This document shows positions 40,229-49,214 of a stretch of DNA of 64,000 bases, one piece after another. Every line of letters begins with the position of its first letter. The stretch's first letter is position 1. Position numbers and translations under genes: made by a program. A model generated the notes under the pieces. That model ran no database searches. It worked only from the letters and a program-made list of their open reading frames with translations, and had not been told where the DNA came from. The stretch covers positions 24,412-88,411 of the forward strand of contig CACWXL010000018.1 of assembly GCA_902764825.1 (NCBI GenBank). The letters run 5' to 3'. The stretch is from Oscillospiraceae bacterium. GTDB taxonomy: Bacteria; Bacillota; Clostridia; Saccharofermentanales; Saccharofermentanaceae.

Positions 40229-41953
40229 TTATTTCTGAAGCAAAAGCTCTATCCCGACAACACCATATCTTGCCTGATCATCTGCAGAATAGTACTGCTC
40301 CATGTCAGACGGCCTTGCCAGTGAAATATCGTCTTTTGTATATCCGCACTTTAGCAGGGGGAGTGTCCGGTACAATTCCTCAAAAGAGCTGAAACAATGC
40401 AGCTTAATAACCTGCGTACGAATCGTTTCACCTGTAGCATTATTGGTAAAAACTATCTCATCACCCGGTCTTATCTTCCGTCGTTTCTCATCATACAAAC
40501 GGAGTTCGATCGTTTTCTCTCCGCTCTTTATCATTTCATAGGGTTCAGGATCCAGCTTCATATGGTGCACGGCACCGTTACGGCATAAATGCACCACCGT
40601 CTCGACATGGCTCGCGTTCGGGAAAAGATCGACCGGCGTTACTTCCTCTATCTTATATTCCCTGCTTAACATCTTAAGGTCTCTGGCGAGCGTTGCCGGA
40701 TCACATGAGATATAGCAGATCTTAGGCGGTCTAAGCTCCATGATCTTCTTAACGACACCGATATCAAGGCCCTTTCTCGGAGGGTCAACGATAATGCAGT
40801 CCGGCGCAGGAATCTTCCCGCTCTTTATAAGCTGCGCGAAATCAGCCTTAAGTACGTCCTTGCAGATGAATTCGCATTCTTCTGCTTCCTTTCCGTCGAG
40901 CGCCAATGAACGGTTGATCTTTGCTGAAGCTATGGCTTCAGGTACGACTTCGATGCCGAGGAGCTTCTGGTCCTTCTGTTTTACAGCCAGTCCGAGCGTT
41001 CCGCAGCCGCAGTAAAGATCGTAGATGACCCTTGCCCCGCTGCATGCTTCAGATGCTTTATTTGCAAGCTTCTCGGCCTGCTCCGTATTTACCTGGAAGA
41101 ACGATCCTGCCTTGATCCTGAATGTTCTGCCGCAGAAGATCTCGTCGTAGTTGTCGGCGCCTGAATAGACGGTCCTGACGCCTGTTCTCGTGCGCCTGGA
41201 AGTCTTGTTGGGGCTTATCCTGAACAGGAATCCGTTCAGAACATATCCGTTCTCTTCACATGTATTGCAGATGTTATCGAAAAGCTTAGCCGTCTCGAAA
41301 TACCTCTCGGCATCTCTGATCGTCACCTCATGAGGGGCGTCTATTGAACTCACAAACTCCACGAGTACCTGCTTCGTCCTTTGCGAACCCCTTAATACCA
41401 GTCCGTCAAAGAGCCTTGTGGGCGCACGGTCAAAGCATTCACAGACGTTGTCCTTTATCAGTCCGAAGATCTCATATTCAATGAGCTTTCCGTCGTAATC
41501 CCCAAGCTTATCCGACTTGGCGCAGAGAAGACCGGCCTTACCGTCTCTTATCGCGTACTGCATGTGATTTCTGTATCTGAAAGGATCGTCCGCGCCGATT
41601 ATCGGCTTAAAGACTTCATCCAAAAGCTCATCACCGAGCCCTCCGATCCTTGTAAGACAGTCTTTTACGCGGGTTTCCTTGAACTTAAGCTGGGCCTCAT
41701 AAGACAAGGCGGCCAGAGGAAGCCCTCCGCAGACTTCATCAGCCGGCCTGAAAGGCGATATCCTGTCGGGCGATTCGGATAAAAGTTCGACTGCATTTAA
41801 AACGGCGTACTTGGAGGTCTCATTTTCGAGTTCACAAAGGCAGACCTCGCCCGGGAACACCCCCGAAACGAAGCATGTCTTGCCTGAGGGCAAGGTTCCG
41901 ATGCCCTGTCCTTCACTGCCTAAAGCCGTTATCTTTACCTCTGTCAGACCCAT
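40229..41953 (-). CDS. rlmD: 23S rRNA uracil C5-methyltransferase RlmD-like, fused to an ASCH domain
   Basis: 574 residues; usual RlmD/RumA-type proteins have about 400-460. A TRAM domain at 5-60 binds RNA; the SAM-binding domain has YDLYCGCGTLGLAV and the catalytic part IIVDPPRKGLD and YISCDPATLARDL, with the nucleophile Cys. After the normal end (NASHVETVVHLCR) a C-terminal ASCH domain of about 110 residues follows (LDPEPYEMIKSGEKTIELRL, IRPGDEIVFTNN). ASCH domains bind RNA or modified nucleotides. The methyltransferase part acts on 23S rRNA by family; whether RlmD or RlmCD-type specificity applies is not settled. Divergent from PBP1A. Confidence 0.88.
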   Translation of the reverse strand: MGLTEVKITALGSEGQGIGTLPSGKTCFVSGVFPGEVCLCELENETSKYAVLNAVELLSESPDRISPFRPADEVCGGLPLAALSYEAQLKFKETRVKDCLTRIGGLGDELLDEVFKPIIGADDPFRYRNHMQYAIRDGKAGLLCAKSDKLGDYDGKLIEYEIFGLIKDNVCECFDRAPTRLFDGLVLRGSQRTKQVLVEFVSSIDAPHEVTIRDAERYFETAKLFDNICNTCEENGYVLNGFLFRISPNKTSRRTRTGVRTVYSGADNYDEIFCGRTFRIKAGSFFQVNTEQAEKLANKASEACSGARVIYDLYCGCGTLGLAVKQKDQKLLGIEVVPEAIASAKINRSLALDGKEAEECEFICKDVLKADFAQLIKSGKIPAPDCIIVDPPRKGLDIGVVKKIMELRPPKICYISCDPATLARDLKMLSREYKIEEVTPVDLFPNASHVETVVHLCRNGAVHHMKLDPEPYEMIKSGEKTIELRLYDEKRRKIRPGDEIVFTNNATGETIRTQVIKLHCFSSFEELYRTLPLLKCGYTKDDISLARPSDMEQYYSADDQARYGVVGIELLLQK

Positions 41954-42054
41954 TCAAGGACCCCCTGACTTAGCCTTTGCCTCATATTAGTAATATAATT
42001 ATATGCAAAATCGTAGTAAAATATGCTGAATTTTGTTTTAAGGAGACGTTTAAA

Positions 42055-44400
42055 TTGCCGCAAAGCAGTGAAAACAAGAAACAAAGATCGACAAGACCCG
42101 TAGCGCCCGAGAACAGCGCTCTGGCTGACGAGCTCAGAAGCCAGCTCAAGGGTAAGCCGACAAAGTGCGGATTCAACCGCAGCTGGTCACACGAGATCTT
42201 CAGCTTCGTGGGCGATATCGTAAAGATAGGCATAGTCTTCGTTCTGTGCCTGTGCTTCACTTTCGGCGGATTCGGTGCCGGAATGCTCTTGGGTTATGCA
42301 TCGACGACAAAGCCCCTTTCCATCGGCGACCTTGCTTCCACGTCCGAGGCTTCCCAAACGTCATTCGTTTATGACAGTGAGAATAACGTTATCGCAAAGC
42401 TCACGGGTTCCGAGAATGTCGACAGAATATACGTCTCCTACAGTGAGATCAAAGACACTTACTTAGATGACGCGATCATTGCGATCGAGGATGAGCGTTT
42501 CCGTGAGCACAACGGTATCGATATCAAGCGTATCGGTTCGGCACTCATTTCAGCTGTTGCAAACGGCGGTTCGGCTACTCACGGCGGTTCCACGATCACA
42601 CAGCAGACAGTCAAGCTCATAAGCGGTCAGGACGAACACTCCACATCCCGTAAGGTACAGGAATGGTTCTCGGCTATGCAGCTCGAGCAGAACCTTACAA
42701 AGGATGAGATCTTGGAGCTCTATATCAACCTCGCGCCGATGGGCAATAACTACGTCGGCGTTCAGGCTGCGGCTATGAACTATTTCGACAAGGATGCATC
42801 CGAACTCACACTTCCCGAGTGCGCACTCATCGCAGGTCTTCCGAAGAGCCCTTCTTTCTACAATCCTTTGAGAGAGACAGGCAGAAGAAATGCTCAGAGA
42901 CGTATGAGAACGATCCTCGGCAAGATGTACGAGCTCGAGATGATCACCAAGGATGAATATGAGGAAGCTCTCAATACAGAGCTTAAGTTCCGTCAGAGAA
43001 GTACGGACAGGACATCAACGATCAATTCCTATTTCTGCGAATATGCCATCTCTGAGGTTATCGGCGATCTTGCACAGGCAAGAGGAATCAAGCGCCAGTT
43101 CGCTTCAACGCTGGTATACAACAGGGGTTACCACATCTACACGACACTAGAACCCAAGACACAGGCCGTCCTTGATGAGGCATTCACCAAGCAGGATCTT
43201 TTCCAGTCCAAGCCAGACAAGATAGCCGACTATCCGGAAAAGCCTAACGGTTCAATGGTCGTCATCAACAACAGCACCGGCGCGATCGCTGCAATGGCGG
43301 GCGGTTACGGAGAGAAATTGCAAAACCTCACCCACAACAGAGCCACTTCAACGCGCCGTAACCCGGGTTCTTCCATTAAGCCGCTGATCGCTTACGGTCC
43401 GGCCTTTGAGATGGGCCTTATCGCTCCTGCTACAGTAAAGATCGATGAAGTCAAGCACCTGGATCCTTCGCATCCGAAGACTGCTTGGCCGGTAAACTAT
43501 ACCCGTTCCTATTCGGGTGAAGTCACGATAAGAAGCGCTCTCGTAAGTTCACTCAATACGATCGCTGCAGAGGTATGGTCTGAAGTCGGAGGCGACACAG
43601 CTCTCTGGTATCTGAAGCAGGTCGGTATCGACAGAACATCTGACGGTGCTTTCCCTTCACAGGCAGTAGGCGGTTTCACACACGGTATGACAACTCTCGA
43701 AATGGCAGCCGCTTATCACACATTTGCTACGGGCGGCACATATATCGAACCTTATGCATATACACAGGTCCTGGATTCTGACGGCAATGTCGTCATCAAG
43801 TCCGATCCTATGAGTTACCGTGTTTATTCTGCTGAGACGTGCTTCTTCATCGGTGATATCCTTAAGGGCGTCGTTACAACAGGTACGCCTTCCAACTACG
43901 GCGGACAGCTCAAGGGTAAGGACGGCAAGGCAATCGATACTGCAGGTAAGACAGGTACGACATCCGACGATATCGATAAGTGGTTCTGCGGATTTACTCC
44001 GTACTACACCGCTGCGACATGGTACGGATACGATAACAGGTTGAGGCAGACCAAGATCCCGTCATTCGACTACGCAGGTGCCGTAAGGATCTGGATGTAC
44101 GTAATGAAGAAGATCCACGCGGATCTTCCGGGCGCAACGTTCAGCAAGCCGAAGACTATCGTAAAGGTATCCGTATGTTCATCGGGATACTATCCTACCG
44201 ATGCCTGCAAGAACTCGAAAGCAAAGATCTACACGGATTACTTCGTAGCTGACAGTTCCCTCTGTCCTAAGGAAAGCAACCCGTGCCCGGTCCACATCGC
44301 CACACCGACACCTACACTCCCTCCTCCGCCGCCTCCGGGTCAGGATCAGGGCCAGGGACAAGGTCAGGGTCAGGGCCAAGGCCAGGGACAGAACGGATAA
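42055..44400 (+). CDS. Class A penicillin-binding protein 1A
   Basis: 781 residues. Start is the TTG at 42055, 9 nt after AAGGAG; no ATG is near. A cytoplasmic tail of 50 residues and a membrane helix (about 56-80) precede a GT51 glycosyltransferase domain (IAIEDERFREHNG, HGGSTITQQTVK) and a penicillin-binding transpeptidase domain with the SxxK motif SSIKP, SxN motif SSLN and KTG motif GKTGTT. The C-terminus ends in a Pro stretch and (GQ)n repeats. It polymerises and cross-links peptidoglycan. No clear promoter was identified in the 102 bp up to rlmD. Confidence 0.95.
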   Translation: MPQSSENKKQRSTRPVAPENSALADELRSQLKGKPTKCGFNRSWSHEIFSFVGDIVKIGIVFVLCLCFTFGGFGAGMLLGYASTTKPLSIGDLASTSEASQTSFVYDSENNVIAKLTGSENVDRIYVSYSEIKDTYLDDAIIAIEDERFREHNGIDIKRIGSALISAVANGGSATHGGSTITQQTVKLISGQDEHSTSRKVQEWFSAMQLEQNLTKDEILELYINLAPMGNNYVGVQAAAMNYFDKDASELTLPECALIAGLPKSPSFYNPLRETGRRNAQRRMRTILGKMYELEMITKDEYEEALNTELKFRQRSTDRTSTINSYFCEYAISEVIGDLAQARGIKRQFASTLVYNRGYHIYTTLEPKTQAVLDEAFTKQDLFQSKPDKIADYPEKPNGSMVVINNSTGAIAAMAGGYGEKLQNLTHNRATSTRRNPGSSIKPLIAYGPAFEMGLIAPATVKIDEVKHLDPSHPKTAWPVNYTRSYSGEVTIRSALVSSLNTIAAEVWSEVGGDTALWYLKQVGIDRTSDGAFPSQAVGGFTHGMTTLEMAAAYHTFATGGTYIEPYAYTQVLDSDGNVVIKSDPMSYRVYSAETCFFIGDILKGVVTTGTPSNYGGQLKGKDGKAIDTAGKTGTTSDDIDKWFCGFTPYYTAATWYGYDNRLRQTKIPSFDYAGAVRIWMYVMKKIHADLPGATFSKPKTIVKVSVCSSGYYPTDACKNSKAKIYTDYFVADSSLCPKESNPCPVHIATPTPTLPPPPPPGQDQGQGQGQGQGQGQGQNG

Positions 44401-44492
44401 TTTATTGCAGGAAAGCCTAATATTCCTTGCAATTTAAGGAACAAGAGTTTATTCTTGTCTAGTTTGAAATAAAAAGAACAGGAGATCCTACT

Positions 44493-45311
44493 TTGAGCAA
44501 ATATTCCGGATCAAGAAATCCCGTTAACTTTGCAAAAAGAATTGTCGTCAAAGTCGGCACTTCGACACTTACATACGACAACGGCAAAATGAACCTGGGC
44601 AATATCGACAGGCTCTGCCGTTCTATCTCCGACCTCATGAACAGAGGCAAGGAAGTTCTTCTCGTAAGCTCCGGTGCGATCGGTGTCGGCATCGGCTATC
44701 TGGATCTCAAGGAGCGCCCCACCACAACACGTGAAAAGCAGGCGATCGCTTCAGTAGGCCAGTGCGAACTCATGAACGCATATGCCAGGAGCTTCTCCGA
44801 ATATTCCTACCGCTGCGGCCAGATCCTTCTTACAAAGGACGGCATCACAGACAAGCTTACAAGAGCTAACGTAACCAACACTATCGAGACTTTGCTCGAG
44901 ATGCGAATAATCCCCGTCATCAACGAGAACGACTCCGTATCTACAACGGAGATCATGCACAACGGCACCTTCGGCGACAACGACACACTCTCTGCTGACG
45001 TTGCAGTCCTTGCAAACGCTGATCTGCTCGTTATCCTCTCTGACGTTGACGGTCTTTACGATGCAAATCCCCGTGAGAATCCCAATGCTGAGCGTATCTC
45101 CTATGTAGATAAGGTCACACCCGAGATGCTCGACTTCACGGCAGGCAAGGGTTCATGGCTCGGCACAGGCGGCATGGCAACCAAGATCACTGCCATGAGC
45201 AAGGTTACCGAGAACGGTATCATGGGAGTTATCGCTGACGGCTCCGCTGTTCAGACATTAGAGAAGATTGTCGACCAGGACGACGTCGGAACCTTTTTCG
45301 CAGCACAGTAA
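44493..45311 (+). CDS. proB: Glutamate 5-kinase
   Basis: 272 residues. First enzyme of proline synthesis, phosphorylating glutamate. It has only the amino-acid kinase domain and no C-terminal PUA domain, as in many Firmicutes. RIVVKVGTSTLTY, LLVSSGAIGVG, VINENDSVST, FGDNDTLSADVA and GTGGMATKITA are the nucleotide and substrate motifs. Start is TTG at 44493 with AGGAGA 7 nt upstream. proA is not adjacent. A terminator follows. Confidence 0.94.
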   Translation: MSKYSGSRNPVNFAKRIVVKVGTSTLTYDNGKMNLGNIDRLCRSISDLMNRGKEVLLVSSGAIGVGIGYLDLKERPTTTREKQAIASVGQCELMNAYARSFSEYSYRCGQILLTKDGITDKLTRANVTNTIETLLEMRIIPVINENDSVSTTEIMHNGTFGDNDTLSADVAVLANADLLVILSDVDGLYDANPRENPNAERISYVDKVTPEMLDFTAGKGSWLGTGGMATKITAMSKVTENGIMGVIADGSAVQTLEKIVDQDDVGTFFAAQ

Positions 45312-45342
45312 AAGCAATAAATTACTTGATTTAACAATGTTA

Positions 45343-45367
45343 AACCCGTCAACAGACGGGTTTTTTA
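45343..45367 (+). terminator. Terminator of proB
   Basis: AACCCGTC-AACA-GACGGGTT followed by TTTTT, 32 bp after the stop codon; a 7-8 bp perfect stem. Confidence 0.9.
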
Positions 45368-45387
45368 ATGCTTGACCAGGCTTCTTG

Positions 45388-45600
45388 TCAGCCTTCGTAA
45401 GTCCAGCCGTTGTCTCCGTGATAGATCATGAGCCTGGTCATTCCGCCGTCGATGCAGATGTTCTCGCCGGTAATGAATCCGGCCTTGTCAGAGCAAAGGT
45501 ACATGACCATCGACGCTATGTCTTCCGGATTGCCGACACGGCCCGCCGGCTGTTGGACTGCATCCGCGGTTGTCTCCGCGCCGGGGCCGCCTGAATCCTC
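45388..45600 (-). pseudogene. Short-chain dehydrogenase (SDR), C-terminal remnant
   Basis: The last 70 codons read as the end of a classical SDR: AGRVGNPEDIASMVMYLCSD, then GFITGENICIDGGMTRLMIY, which contains the conserved C-terminal GGMT. The N-terminal Rossmann fold, the nucleotide motif and the Ser-Tyr-Lys triad are missing. Upstream codons to 45741 stay open by chance but have no SDR similarity. The remnant is therefore a decayed gene. Between it and the potD terminator lie a short repeat and no gene. Confidence 0.75.
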
Positions 45601-45742
45601 AATTAAGGATTTGTTGCCTTCTAAGCGGACACAAAGAGCAACATTTAGAGCAACATTGCCGGGGGTGCGGACATAAGAAGCAACAATTCTTAACTGACGG
45701 AAAAAGAACAATAAACAGGCCCAAGGAATCGAAAAAACCACA

Positions 45743-45779
45743 GTACAAAAAACAAGGGCTGCCTCAATGAGACAGCCCC
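45743..45779 (-). terminator. Terminator of the pot operon
   Basis: On the minus strand GGGCTG and CAGCCC (plus 45756-45778), with a further A/T pair extension, form a hairpin followed by TTGTTTTTT, 30 bp after the potD stop. Confidence 0.85.
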
Positions 45780-45809
45780 CGGTTAAAATCCAAATTGATG
45801 CAAAGCCTG

Positions 45810-46919
45810 TTATGCGCTTGCCTTTACGGTATTCCAGATCTCTGTGTACTTCTCTTCGAGAGCATCGGATGTAAAGTAAACTTCCAGTGTGCTGAAGACT
45901 GCTTCATCGGGATAGTAGTAGATGTTGCCGGATACTTCGGGATCGAGCATTGCCTTTGCAGCGGTATTCGGTGTGGAATAGCCGACGAATTCGCAGTTCT
46001 CAAGAGCGATCTCGGGATCGTACATGAAGTTGATGAAGTCCATGGCGCCATCGTAGTTCTTGCAGTTTGTGGGAACGCACATCATGTCTACTGACCAGTT
46101 GGAGCCTTCGGGAAGAACGAACTGCAGGTCGATGTCTGTCTTGCCGAGTTCTTCCAGTCTGTCGAGCATGACGATGTGGTCACCGGACCATGCAATGGAT
46201 GCGGCAAGCTCACCGGATGCCATCTTGTCCTTGAGGTTGTCTACGCCGTATGCGGGACGGAGAGCGCTCTTCTGCTTGATGAGGAGGTCAAGGGCTTCCT
46301 TGAGCTCTGCCTCATCCATGGAGTTGATGGAATAACCGAGATAGTTAAGCGCCGTGCCGATCGACTCACGCATTGAATCGTACATGCCGATGCTGTTACC
46401 GCTCTCGGTATCGAAAAGAACATCCCAGATCACCTTAGGATCAGTCGTATCTTCAGGAAGTGTGATCTTGTTGGCATCATAGACAAGGCCAACTGTGCAG
46501 TACAGATAAGGTACGGCATAGTCTAATACCTGGCTTGAGACCTCAGCGTTGTCTGTGTAAGTAACCGAACGGAACATGGGGTCCATGTACTGCTGGACAG
46601 CAGGAAGCTTTGTCCAGTCAAGGGGCTGGATCCAGTCTTCCTCGATAAGACGGCAGACCATGTACTCTGAAGGGATGATGACATCGTAACCGTTTGAGAG
46701 GTTGGGATACATCGTCTCGTTAGTCTCGAAAGTCCTGTAGACGACTTCGTACTGAGGGAATTTAGCCTCGAACTTGGCGATGGTGTCATCCGCAATATAT
46801 TCACCCCAGTTGTAGATGACGAGCTGCTGCTTCTTTGCGCAACCGCATGACAGGATCATGGAACCGGCCATTACCAGCGCTGTTAATGAAGCAATTACTT
46901 TCCTTACGTTCTTGTTCAT
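45810..46919 (-). CDS. potD: Spermidine/putrescine ABC transporter substrate-binding lipoprotein
   Basis: 369 residues. Signal peptide with a double-Cys lipobox region (ILSCGC, Cys25 or Cys27). The mature protein begins LVIYNWGEYIADDTI, the signature PotD start, and contains SNGYDVIIPSEYMVCRL and WSGDHIVML. The sites that bind polyamine amines are of the usual PotD type. It hands polyamine to the potBC permease encoded upstream; 55 bp separate it from potC. Last gene of the operon. Confidence 0.95.
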   Translation of the reverse strand: MNKNVRKVIASLTALVMAGSMILSCGCAKKQQLVIYNWGEYIADDTIAKFEAKFPQYEVVYRTFETNETMYPNLSNGYDVIIPSEYMVCRLIEEDWIQPLDWTKLPAVQQYMDPMFRSVTYTDNAEVSSQVLDYAVPYLYCTVGLVYDANKITLPEDTTDPKVIWDVLFDTESGNSIGMYDSMRESIGTALNYLGYSINSMDEAELKEALDLLIKQKSALRPAYGVDNLKDKMASGELAASIAWSGDHIVMLDRLEELGKTDIDLQFVLPEGSNWSVDMMCVPTNCKNYDGAMDFINFMYDPEIALENCEFVGYSTPNTAAKAMLDPEVSGNIYYYPDEAVFSTLEVYFTSDALEEKYTEIWNTVKASA

Positions 46920-46974
46920 TTCTTTACTCTCCTTTTATATGCTCATTTGCTTGTTTGCTTATTGTCTTAAGGCT

Positions 46975-47781
46975 TCATGCCTTCTTTGCGTTCTTGCTGT
47001 TCTTCTTGAACGATGACAGGTTCGAAAGGACCATGAGGATGAGGACCGCGCCGAACATCAGTGTCGTAAGCGCGTTCATCTTAGGGTTGACGCCGAGCTT
47101 TGCCATTGAGTAGATCATCATAGGCAGAGTCTGGATCGAGCTGTCCACGTTAAAGTTACTGATGAGGTAGTCATCGATCGAAAGCGTGAATGTGAGAAGT
47201 GCCGAAGACAAGATGCCCGGCATGATCTCAGGGATGATCACGAGCCTTAATGTCTGGAACCTTGTGGCGCCCAGGTCCATCGCCGCCTCGGTAAGGCTCT
47301 TGTCAAGCTGCTTTATCTTGGGGCTTATCGATAAGATCGCGAAAGGAACACAGAGCGCGATGTGCGACATGATCAGTGTGAACTCACTCTTCTGTACGCC
47401 GAGGAACGAGAACAGGAGCATGAACGAGATACCCGTAACAAGGTCAGGCATTACGTTCGGAACGTATGTCATCGTCATGGCGAGGCTCTGGATCTTCTTA
47501 TTCAGATATGCAAGTCCGAGTGAGCTCAAGACACCGAAAGCAGTCGATGCAACGGCCGCAATGGACGCAACCTTGAGTGTCTCGATAAGCGACTCCAGTA
47601 TTCCGGTTCCGTCAGAACCTTTGAAGAGGCTCTGATAGTTCTTCAATGTAAAACCACCCCAGATAAATGACTTCGGCAGCGCATTAAATGAGTAGATGAT
47701 AAGCACTGCAATAGGCAGATAGATGAAGACCAGAAGGAGCGCCAGATAGATGTTGGGAACGAGCTTTTTGACAAATCTCAT
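46975..47781 (-). CDS. potC: Spermidine/putrescine ABC transporter permease PotC
   Basis: 268 residues, six helices, normal length. NIYLALLLVFIYLPIAVLII opens the first helix; the EAA loop EAAMDLGATRFQTLRLVIIPEIMPGIL is typical of the potC group (first 10 residues and the ending PEIMPGIL). The start overlaps the potB stop (ATGA). Forms the membrane pore with PotB. Confidence 0.95.
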   Translation of the reverse strand: MRFVKKLVPNIYLALLLVFIYLPIAVLIIYSFNALPKSFIWGGFTLKNYQSLFKGSDGTGILESLIETLKVASIAAVASTAFGVLSSLGLAYLNKKIQSLAMTMTYVPNVMPDLVTGISFMLLFSFLGVQKSEFTLIMSHIALCVPFAILSISPKIKQLDKSLTEAAMDLGATRFQTLRLVIIPEIMPGILSSALLTFTLSIDDYLISNFNVDSSIQTLPMMIYSMAKLGVNPKMNALTTLMFGAVLILMVLSNLSSFKKNSKNAKKA

Positions 47782-49214
47782 AATGCCATACCTCCGCTTC
47801 CGGCTTCTTTATCCTGGCCTCTCAGGATTCCCATCGTGATGAGAACGAAGATCAGGAGGAGCAGTGACAGAACGTTTCCGGCCTGATTGTAGGTCGTACT
47901 CTCGTTCAGGATGAAGTTCTGAACTGTGTTGCCGATCGTTGTTTTCGAGCCCTCGTTAAGGATATCGGGGATCATATAGAACGTCAGTGACGGCATGAAT
48001 ACCATCTGGATGCCGGAGATAACACCCGGCAGTGACAGAGGGAAGATTACCTTAAGGAAGGTCTGCGTCTTCGTGGCGCCAAGGTCATAGGCTGCCTCCG
48101 ACAGACTGTCGTCGAGCTTGACCAGTACCGAATACAAAGGAAGGATCATGAACGGCAGGAAGTCGTTCGTCATGACGAGCTTTGTAATGATGTCAGCAAG
48201 CACTTCGTTCTTGAGGAACAGAACGGGCGCGTCGATCATGCCCCACTGCTGCATCAATGTGTTGAGAACACCTGTCTCGCTGAAGAATGCACGCCATGCG
48301 TAAGTCCTGAGCATCGTGTTCATCCACATCGGAAGAACGAAGAGCATCAGAAGCCTTGAGCCGCTCTGGCGCTTAAGCTTGGATCTCTTTGCAAGGACAT
48401 AGCTTGCGGGATAACCGAGGATCAGGCATCCGATCGTTGTCCAGACTGCGTAATCCAGAGATCTTAAGAAGATCGAGAAGTACTCCTGCAAAGTAACGTC
48501 AGCGCCGTAGAATCTTGTTGTTACCGTCTTGTTCTGGAAAAGAACGGCAAAGCCTGCCGTGGTGAACTCATATCCGCCGCCTGCCGCCTTCTTGAAGAAA
48601 GCGCGGAAGAGGATGAGAATCAAAGGCAGTATGGTAAAGATAACGATCCACGCGATATAAGGATATGCGAAGATCTTGTAGTTCATCTTAAGGTTCAAAG
48701 CACCGTAAAGACATGCGGCAACGCCGATGCCCAGTACGATTACCATGAGGTTCCCCGCAAAGGACTGTGCTACATAGAGTCTTTGGGGAGTTAAGTTATT
48801 CTCGGCGATCATCTGCTCTGAGACCATCTTGGACAATGTGATGACATGTGCAGCGCCGCGTCCGACGAAGAGAACTAGAACGCTTAAATATCCGATCTTT
48901 CTCTTCTTGCCTGAGTTGTAATAGAATGGATAAGAGAGTGCGAGCGTGAGCGCTGCAACTGCAAGGACGATCGTAATAACGAATGCCCATGCCGCGAACT
49001 GCTGGAAATTCAGGTTAACGGAGCCTGACCTGATCCTGGTAAATACCCTCGGATTCAGGAGCAGCGTGAACAGTGAGTATGTACGGAAAGGCACATACTG
49101 AACAAACAGCTCGAACATCGGTATGAAGATACTGACGAACGAGTAAAGTGCCGCGAAGATCATGACGAATGCATGGACCGGCATCAGTTTTATCCTGGCT
49201 TTGAGTTCAGTCAT
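47778..49214 (-). CDS. potB: Spermidine/putrescine ABC transporter permease PotB with an extra N-terminal membrane region
   Basis: 478 residues, about 190 longer than ordinary PotB. The C-terminal 300 residues are the normal permease (YIAWIVIFTILPLILILFRA, EAAYDLGATKTQTFLKVIF). The N-terminal 175 residues hold about four additional membrane helices (MPVHAFVMIFAALYSFVSIF, AWAFVITIVLAVAALTLALS, others) of no known family. The extension is in frame with an unbroken gene; the ATG overlaps the potA stop by one base. Whether the extra region modifies transport is unknown. Confidence 0.9.
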   Translation of the reverse strand: MTELKARIKLMPVHAFVMIFAALYSFVSIFIPMFELFVQYVPFRTYSLFTLLLNPRVFTRIRSGSVNLNFQQFAAWAFVITIVLAVAALTLALSYPFYYNSGKKRKIGYLSVLVLFVGRGAAHVITLSKMVSEQMIAENNLTPQRLYVAQSFAGNLMVIVLGIGVAACLYGALNLKMNYKIFAYPYIAWIVIFTILPLILILFRAFFKKAAGGGYEFTTAGFAVLFQNKTVTTRFYGADVTLQEYFSIFLRSLDYAVWTTIGCLILGYPASYVLAKRSKLKRQSGSRLLMLFVLPMWMNTMLRTYAWRAFFSETGVLNTLMQQWGMIDAPVLFLKNEVLADIITKLVMTNDFLPFMILPLYSVLVKLDDSLSEAAYDLGATKTQTFLKVIFPLSLPGVISGIQMVFMPSLTFYMIPDILNEGSKTTIGNTVQNFILNESTTYNQAGNVLSLLLLIFVLITMGILRGQDKEAGSGGMAL

